From Clostridia bacterium (GTDB lineage Bacteria > Bacillota > Clostridia > UBA1381 > UBA9506), in contig JAFQWH010000027.1 in the NCBI GenBank assembly GCA_017407515.1, positions 1 to 48,174 of the forward strand: 48,174 bases of DNA. The letters are read 5' to 3'. The notes below the pieces were generated by a model. That model had not been told where the DNA came from. It was given only the letters and a program-made list of their open reading frames with translations, and made no database searches. Shown here in pieces: positions 43,625 to 48,174 of this stretch. Numbering within the stretch: the stretch's first letter is position 1; each line of letters opens with the position of its first letter. A program made the position numbers and the translations under genes.

Positions 43625-43978
43625 ATGGCAATTAAAACAGAAAACGAACGTGGTTCTATTGTTATGAGCAATACCGTCATCGCACATATCGCCGGCATGG
43701 TAGCAACCGGTTGCTACGGCGTTGTGGGCATGGCATATAAAAACGCCGGCGACAGTTTCGCCAGCCTTTTAAAGTGGGATACCATTACAAAAGGAATTAA
43801 GGTTACAACAGAGGACGATAAAATCAGCATCGATCTGCACATCATTGTAGAATACGGTGTTAACATTAAAGTTATTTCTGACAGCATTATCAGCAGTGTT
43901 CGCTACAACGTTGAAAACATGACAGGTTTCCGCGTTGGCCGCGTAACCGTTAATGTTGAAGGAATCCGTGTAAACTGA
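43625..43978 (+). CDS. Asp23/Gls24 family protein (YloU-like)
   Basis: 117 residues covering a single DUF322 domain: GSIVMSNTVIAHIAGMVATG near the start, the central IDLHIIVEYGVNI, and VGRVTVNVEGIRV at the end. Members are small cytoplasmic or membrane-associated proteins linked to envelope stress and, in some species, to fatty acid kinase. It sits immediately before fakA, the conserved yloU-yloV pair. AAAGGAGG precedes the ATG. Confidence 0.92.
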   Translation: MAIKTENERGSIVMSNTVIAHIAGMVATGCYGVVGMAYKNAGDSFASLLKWDTITKGIKVTTEDDKISIDLHIIVEYGVNIKVISDSIISSVRYNVENMTGFRVGRVTVNVEGIRVN

Positions 43979-43994
43979 TTCGGAGGTGCAAGTC

Positions 43995-45620
43995 TTGATT
44001 TATACAATGGATGCCGCAAGTCTTTCTGAGGCGTTTATTTCTGCGGCCAATAAGCTTGTTAATAATAAAAGTATTTTGAATGATTTAAACGTGTTCCCCG
44101 TTCCTGACGGTGATACAGGTTCTAATATGTCTATGACGGTAACGGCTGCAGTCAGCGAGATTACCGGTAAAAGCTTTGAAACTGTCGGCGAGGTTATGAA
44201 TGTAATCGCCGGTGCTTCTCTTCGCGGTGCCCGCGGTAACTCCGGCGTTATTCTGTCTCAGCTGTTCCGCGGTATGTCCAAGCGTTTAAAGGACTGTAAG
44301 TTAGCTGACGCAACCGATATTGCCGAAGCCTTTTCCGAAGGTGTTAAAACTGCATACCGTGCGGTTATGAAGCCGGTAGAAGGTACTATGCTCTCCGTCT
44401 CCCGTGACGGTGCTGAAGGTGGCAAAGCGTACCTTAGCGATAATAATGAAATAAAAGCACTTCTCTCCAGCGTAATTGCCGCCGCACAGAAGAGTCTTGA
44501 TATGACTCCGGAAATTCTTCCGGCATTAAAAGCTGCCGGCGTTGTTGACTCCGGTGGTCAGGGTATTTTATACCTGTTAGAAGGTGCTCTTACTTATCTG
44601 GAAACCGGCGAGGTAATTGAGCGGAAAGACGGAGAGGTTCTGCCTGCTCCCAAGGTAAGCTCTGCACAGGTTTCCGACGCTGACATTAAATTTGCATACT
44701 GTACTGAATTTTTAATTGAAAAGAACGAAAGCACCTCTTCCAGCAAGCTGTTTGCTCAAACCATCGAGAAAAAAGGTGACTCCATGGTGGTGGTTGATGA
44801 TGAAACCATCATTAAGGTGCATATTCATACCAATCACCCCGGCTACGTTATCGAGGAAGCCTTAAAGCTGGGTGCTCTCATTAACATTAAAATTGACAAT
44901 ATGAAATACCAGCACAACGAGCTCGGTTCTGCTGTGGCAGAAACCGCTCCTGCTGAACCGGCTGCTCCCTTCGGTTTTGCCGCTGTTGCCGCCGGCGAGG
45001 GTATGGAGGCTCTGTTCCGTGATATGGGTGCAAACGAAGTTATCTTAGGCGGTCAAACCATGAACCCCAGCACGGACGATATTTTAGCAGCCGTTAACAA
45101 AATTAACGCAGAAACCGTTTTCGTTCTGCCCAATAATAAAAACATTATTATGGCAGCAGAGCAAGTGGAAGCGTTAACAGAAAAGAACGTTGTTGTAATT
45201 CCCACCCGTTCCATTCCCGAGGGTATTTCTGCTATGCTGGCATTCATGCCGGACAGTTCCGCAGAAGACAACAAAGAAGCTATGCAGGAAGCTGCTTCTT
45301 TAGTTAAAACCGGTAACGTTACCTACGCTGTCAGAGAATTTAATTTAAACGGCGAGACAATGCCCAAGGGTAAAATTATCGGCCTGACCGGTAAGAACAT
45401 TTTGGCTGCCGGTGATGAACCTGCCGCTGTTGCAAAAGAGCTCCTTGCCGGTATGGTTGATGAAGAAAGTGCCATTATTAACGTGTTCTACGGGGAAGAC
45501 GTTTCTGACGAAGATGCTGAAGCACTGCAGGCATATTTAGAAGAAACCTATCCCGATTGTGATGTTTTAGTTCATAACGGCAAACAGCCGCTTTACTACT
45601 ACATTGTTTCTGTTGAATAA
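43995..45620 (+). CDS. fakA: Fatty acid kinase catalytic subunit FakA (DAK2 domain, YloV)
   Basis: 541 residues from a TTG at 43995, eight bases after GGAGG; the next ATG (44007) is 20 bases away, and a GTG at 43986 overlaps the ribosome binding site. The N-terminal DhaL-like kinase domain (1-200) has FPVPDGDTGSNMSMT and GARGNSGVILSQLFRG. A middle domain and a C-terminal DegV-like region follow. FakA phosphorylates fatty acids bound to FakB for membrane lipid synthesis. No fakB lies in the window. Confidence 0.93.
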   Translation: MIYTMDAASLSEAFISAANKLVNNKSILNDLNVFPVPDGDTGSNMSMTVTAAVSEITGKSFETVGEVMNVIAGASLRGARGNSGVILSQLFRGMSKRLKDCKLADATDIAEAFSEGVKTAYRAVMKPVEGTMLSVSRDGAEGGKAYLSDNNEIKALLSSVIAAAQKSLDMTPEILPALKAAGVVDSGGQGILYLLEGALTYLETGEVIERKDGEVLPAPKVSSAQVSDADIKFAYCTEFLIEKNESTSSSKLFAQTIEKKGDSMVVVDDETIIKVHIHTNHPGYVIEEALKLGALINIKIDNMKYQHNELGSAVAETAPAEPAAPFGFAAVAAGEGMEALFRDMGANEVILGGQTMNPSTDDILAAVNKINAETVFVLPNNKNIIMAAEQVEALTEKNVVVIPTRSIPEGISAMLAFMPDSSAEDNKEAMQEAASLVKTGNVTYAVREFNLNGETMPKGKIIGLTGKNILAAGDEPAAVAKELLAGMVDEESAIINVFYGEDVSDEDAEALQAYLEETYPDCDVLVHNGKQPLYYYIVSVE

Positions 45621-45653
45621 GTAAAACACCCGCGAAAAAGGAGAGTGTCTGCC

Positions 45654-47699
45654 ATGAAAGGTCCGGGATTACACAGCAGCATAAAAGAACTCTCCGGCGT
45701 CGGCGAAAAACGTGCTGCCGCTTTTGGCAGATTGGGTATTTTTACCTTGGCAGATTTATTGTCCCACTATCCCAGAACCTATGAGGACAGAACTGTCTGC
45801 AAAAAAATTATAGAACTTTCACACGAAGAAACGGTCTCCATTTGCGGGGTCGTTTCTTCTTCTGTTAAAACCAATTTAATCCGAAAAAACCTTCGGATTT
45901 CTACCGTCAAAGTCTCTGACGGTACCGGTTTTTTAGAGCTTGTCTGGTTTAACAACCGCTTTATAGAGAGCCGCCTGAAAAAAGGGGAAACCTATGTTTT
46001 TTACGGAAAAGTCCAGACGACGCCTAAAAAGCAAATGCACTCACCCATTGTTGAACTGCCAACCCAACAAAAACAAATCGGAAGAATTATGCCTATTTAT
46101 CCTTTAACCGAGGGCCTGACAGAGACCTTTGTAACGGATTGTATGCAAAAAGCTTTAACCGCCTGCCGCGGGCAAATTAAAGAAACCCTGCCGGCTAAGC
46201 TCCGCACAGCCTTTCAGCTTTGCGAAATTAACTATGCTATTGAAAATATTCACTTCCCCACAGATGCCGAGGCTTACCGTTTAGCCCGTCGGCGGCTGGC
46301 TTTTGAGGAACTGTTTTTGTTCCAGACAGCGTTGTTTTCCTTAAAAAAACGGCAGAATGATTGCAAAGCACCTCAAATGCAGGCAGAAATTGAACCCTTC
46401 CTTACATCGCTCCCCTTTGAGCCTACCGGAGCACAACGCCGGGTTATGGGGGAAATTGCAAAAGATATTGCTTCTTCTAACGTTATGAACCGTTTGGTTT
46501 GCGGTGATGTTGGCTCCGGTAAAACCGTAGTAGCCGCTGCCGCTGTATATGCTGCCGCCCGAAGTGGGTTTCAGGCTGCTTTTATGGCACCAACGGAAAT
46601 TTTAGCGGTGCAGCATTACAACAATTTAAAAAAATTATTTGCTCCTCATAATATAACCGTTGAGCTCTTGGTTGGTTCTCTTTCAGCAAAGCAAAAAAGA
46701 GAAATTTTAGGAAGACTCAAAGACGGCACAACCCATATCGCCGTAGGGACCCATGCCCTGCTTTCAGAAGATGTTGGCTTTAAAAAGCTGGGTTTGGTCG
46801 TCACCGACGAACAGCACAGATTCGGCGTTGAGCAACGAAAGCTTTTGACGGAAAAAGGTGAAAACCCTCATGTTTTGGTTATGAGTGCAACACCTATTCC
46901 CCGAACGCTGGCCCTGATAATTTATGGTGACTTAGACATTTCCATGATTGATGAGCTGCCCCCCGGCAGACAAAAAATTGATACCTTTGCCGTTGATGAA
47001 TCTTACCGCAAGCGGATTTATGACTTTTTGAAAAAAGAAATGGCTCAGGGCAGACAGGCATATATCGTTTGCCCCTTGGTTGAAGACTCCGAAGTAACAG
47101 AACTGGAATCCGTAACGGCATACATAGAAAAGCTGACAAAGAACGGTTTTGCCCCCGCCTCCGTAGGTATGGTTCACGGCAAGATGAAAGGTGCGGAAAA
47201 GGATGCTGTTATGACCCGTTTCAAAAAGGGCGAGTTGTCTGTTTTAGTTGCCACAACCGTAATTGAGGTTGGCGTTGACGTGCCTAACGCAACAATTATG
47301 TTAATTGAAAACGCCGAACGCTTCGGCCTTTCTCAGCTCCACCAGCTTAGAGGCCGTGTTGGTCGCGGCAGTCACAAATCCTATTGTATTTTATTGGCAC
47401 AATCTTCCGGCGAGACCGCAATGGCAAGGCTTTCTGTTATGAAACGGGAAAGCGACGGCTTTAAAATTGCAGAAGAAGACTTAAAGCAGCGAGGTCCCGG
47501 TGAATTTTTCGGTACACGCCAACACGGTTTACCAGCATTCCGGATTGCAAACCTTTTCTCTGACATGGAGCTTTTAGCACAAACCACAACCGCCGCACGG
47601 GATTTTTTGGCCGGTAAGGTTCTCTGTTCGACCGATGAAAAACAACAAATTTCTAAGAAAATTGACGCCTTGTTTAACAATCGTGTTACAATTAGTTAA
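45654..47699 (+). CDS. recG: ATP-dependent DNA helicase RecG
   Basis: 681 residues from the ATG at 45654, nine bases after AAAGGAGA; the GTG at 45645 in frame is too close to that site. The N-terminal wedge/OB region (1-230) starts with the family-typical LSGVGEKRAAAFGRLGI. The helicase core carries Walker A GDVGSGKTV, motif II DEQH, motif III SATPIPRT and the C-terminal QLRGRVGRG. RecG remodels stalled forks and branched DNA. It follows fakA by 33 bases as in related genomes. Confidence 0.96.
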   Translation: MKGPGLHSSIKELSGVGEKRAAAFGRLGIFTLADLLSHYPRTYEDRTVCKKIIELSHEETVSICGVVSSSVKTNLIRKNLRISTVKVSDGTGFLELVWFNNRFIESRLKKGETYVFYGKVQTTPKKQMHSPIVELPTQQKQIGRIMPIYPLTEGLTETFVTDCMQKALTACRGQIKETLPAKLRTAFQLCEINYAIENIHFPTDAEAYRLARRRLAFEELFLFQTALFSLKKRQNDCKAPQMQAEIEPFLTSLPFEPTGAQRRVMGEIAKDIASSNVMNRLVCGDVGSGKTVVAAAAVYAAARSGFQAAFMAPTEILAVQHYNNLKKLFAPHNITVELLVGSLSAKQKREILGRLKDGTTHIAVGTHALLSEDVGFKKLGLVVTDEQHRFGVEQRKLLTEKGENPHVLVMSATPIPRTLALIIYGDLDISMIDELPPGRQKIDTFAVDESYRKRIYDFLKKEMAQGRQAYIVCPLVEDSEVTELESVTAYIEKLTKNGFAPASVGMVHGKMKGAEKDAVMTRFKKGELSVLVATTVIEVGVDVPNATIMLIENAERFGLSQLHQLRGRVGRGSHKSYCILLAQSSGETAMARLSVMKRESDGFKIAEEDLKQRGPGEFFGTRQHGLPAFRIANLFSDMELLAQTTTAARDFLAGKVLCSTDEKQQISKKIDALFNNRVTIS

Positions 47700-47705
47700 A
47701 AATAC

Positions 47706-47733
47706 TTGACATTTATTAGAAATGTTGTAAAAT
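47706..47733 (+). promoter_or_regulatory. SigA-type promoter of rsmD
   Basis: Consensus TTGACA (47706-47711), 16 bases, TAAAAT (47728-47733). A second TATAAT is at 47742-47747 without a good -35. It starts just after the recG stop, giving rsmD independent transcription. Confidence 0.7.
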
Positions 47734-47796
47734 AGTATATGTATAATAGTATTTAAATGTCTTATTGTCGAAAGATGAAAAACGGGGTTGGTAATT

Positions 47797-48174
47797 GTGA
47801 GAGTTATTGCTGGTTCAGCCAGAGGGACAAAGCTTGTTTGTCCTGAGGGTTTGTCCGTGCGTCCGACTCACGACCGGGTAAAAGAAGCCGTTTTCAGTAT
47901 GCTGACCGGCCGCCTTGTAGGTGCCAGCGTCCTGGATTTGTTCACCGGCACCGGTGCTCTCTCCGTTGAAGCTTTAAGCCGCGGTGCCGAAAATGCCGTT
48001 TTGGTTGATGCTTCTGCCCGTTCTTTAGAAACCGCTAAAGCTAACCTGGAAAAAACCCGTCTTTTAGATAAGGCAAGGCTTGTAAAAGCAGATTATCTTT
48101 CCTTTCTGCAAAGCACAGCCGACCAATTTGATTTGATTTTTTTAGATCCGCCTTATCAGGGGGACTATTTAAAA
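47797..48174 (+). CDS. rsmD: 16S rRNA (guanine(966)-N2)-methyltransferase RsmD, 3' truncated by window
   Basis: 126 codons are open from a GTG at 47797 to the end of the window without a stop. The N-terminus VRVIAGSARGTKL, then RPTHDRVKEAVFSML, the SAM motif VLDLFTGTGALSVEALSRG and the catalytic DPPY near residue 119 identify RsmD, which methylates G966 of 16S rRNA. The full protein should be about 180-190 residues, so about a third is missing. The gene downstream in related genomes is usually coaD, outside this window. Confidence 0.93.
   Translation, partial: MRVIAGSARGTKLVCPEGLSVRPTHDRVKEAVFSMLTGRLVGASVLDLFTGTGALSVEALSRGAENAVLVDASARSLETAKANLEKTRLLDKARLVKADYLSFLQSTADQFDLIFLDPPYQGDYLK

Noticed and set aside
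1-48174. CRISPR array, tRNA, rRNA, phage or transposon genes
   Set aside because: No regularly spaced repeats, tRNA-like cloverleaf sequences, rRNA segments, or recognisable transposase, integrase or phage genes were found by reading both strands.

Overview
The window looks like a chromosomal segment of an anaerobic, spore-forming member of the Clostridia (Bacillota). The evidence is sporulation genes (yqfC, yqfD, ylbJ, yunB), Bacillus/Clostridium-type neighbourhoods (lon-ysxC, yloU-fakA-recG-rsmD), AGGAGG-type ribosome binding sites with frequent TTG/GTG starts, and AT-rich intergenic regions with hairpin-plus-T terminators. No plasmid, phage, insertion sequence, CRISPR array, rRNA or tRNA gene was recognised. 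Both ends cut genes: the 3' end of tuf on the left and the 5' part of rsmD on the right.

Left part (1-13777): after tuf and its terminator come yqfC-yqfD (minus) and ylbJ (plus). A complete glycogen operon follows: glgB, glgC, glgD, glgA, glgP and a GH13 alpha-glucan hydrolase, and it runs directly into the sporulation gene yunB. Glycogen synthesis and mobilisation are thus embedded among genes that Bacillus controls with the mother-cell sigma factor SigE, and a SigE-like promoter can be proposed in front of glgB.

Middle part (13800-28200): single genes (EamA transporter, FliB-like flagellin lysine methylase, a divergent AraC regulator/MATE efflux pair, a PHP hydrolase) lead to the most unusual locus. 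This is a minus-strand cluster in transcription order: DeoR-type repressor, SorE-like zinc dehydrogenase, SorD/SrlD-like short-chain dehydrogenase, then E2, E3 and a fused E1 alpha-beta of a 2-oxo acid dehydrogenase complex. Its substrate is unknown. It looks like a polyol or sugar-phosphate oxidation route feeding a lipoate-dependent decarboxylating complex, and its codon use resembles that of tuf. About 0.9 kb downstream of E1 lies an internally deleted, frameshifted duplicate of the E1 gene. Both deletion junctions fall on 9-bp direct repeats, and the E1 terminator is duplicated with it.

Right part (28200-48174): mostly housekeeping genes. They form a minus-strand group (Cys-rich small protein, SGNH hydrolase, DUF2156 protein, aroE), an eight-gene run from lon to a DUF212 protein (lon, ysxC, FAH-family, Lrp, aminotransferase, trmL, xseB, ispA, DUF212), and metY with a YhaO/YhaN-like nuclease-ATPase pair. 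The divergent plus-strand group Asp23-fakA-recG-rsmD closes the window. Start sites were moved from the longest open frame wherever a ribosome binding site clearly favoured an internal start.
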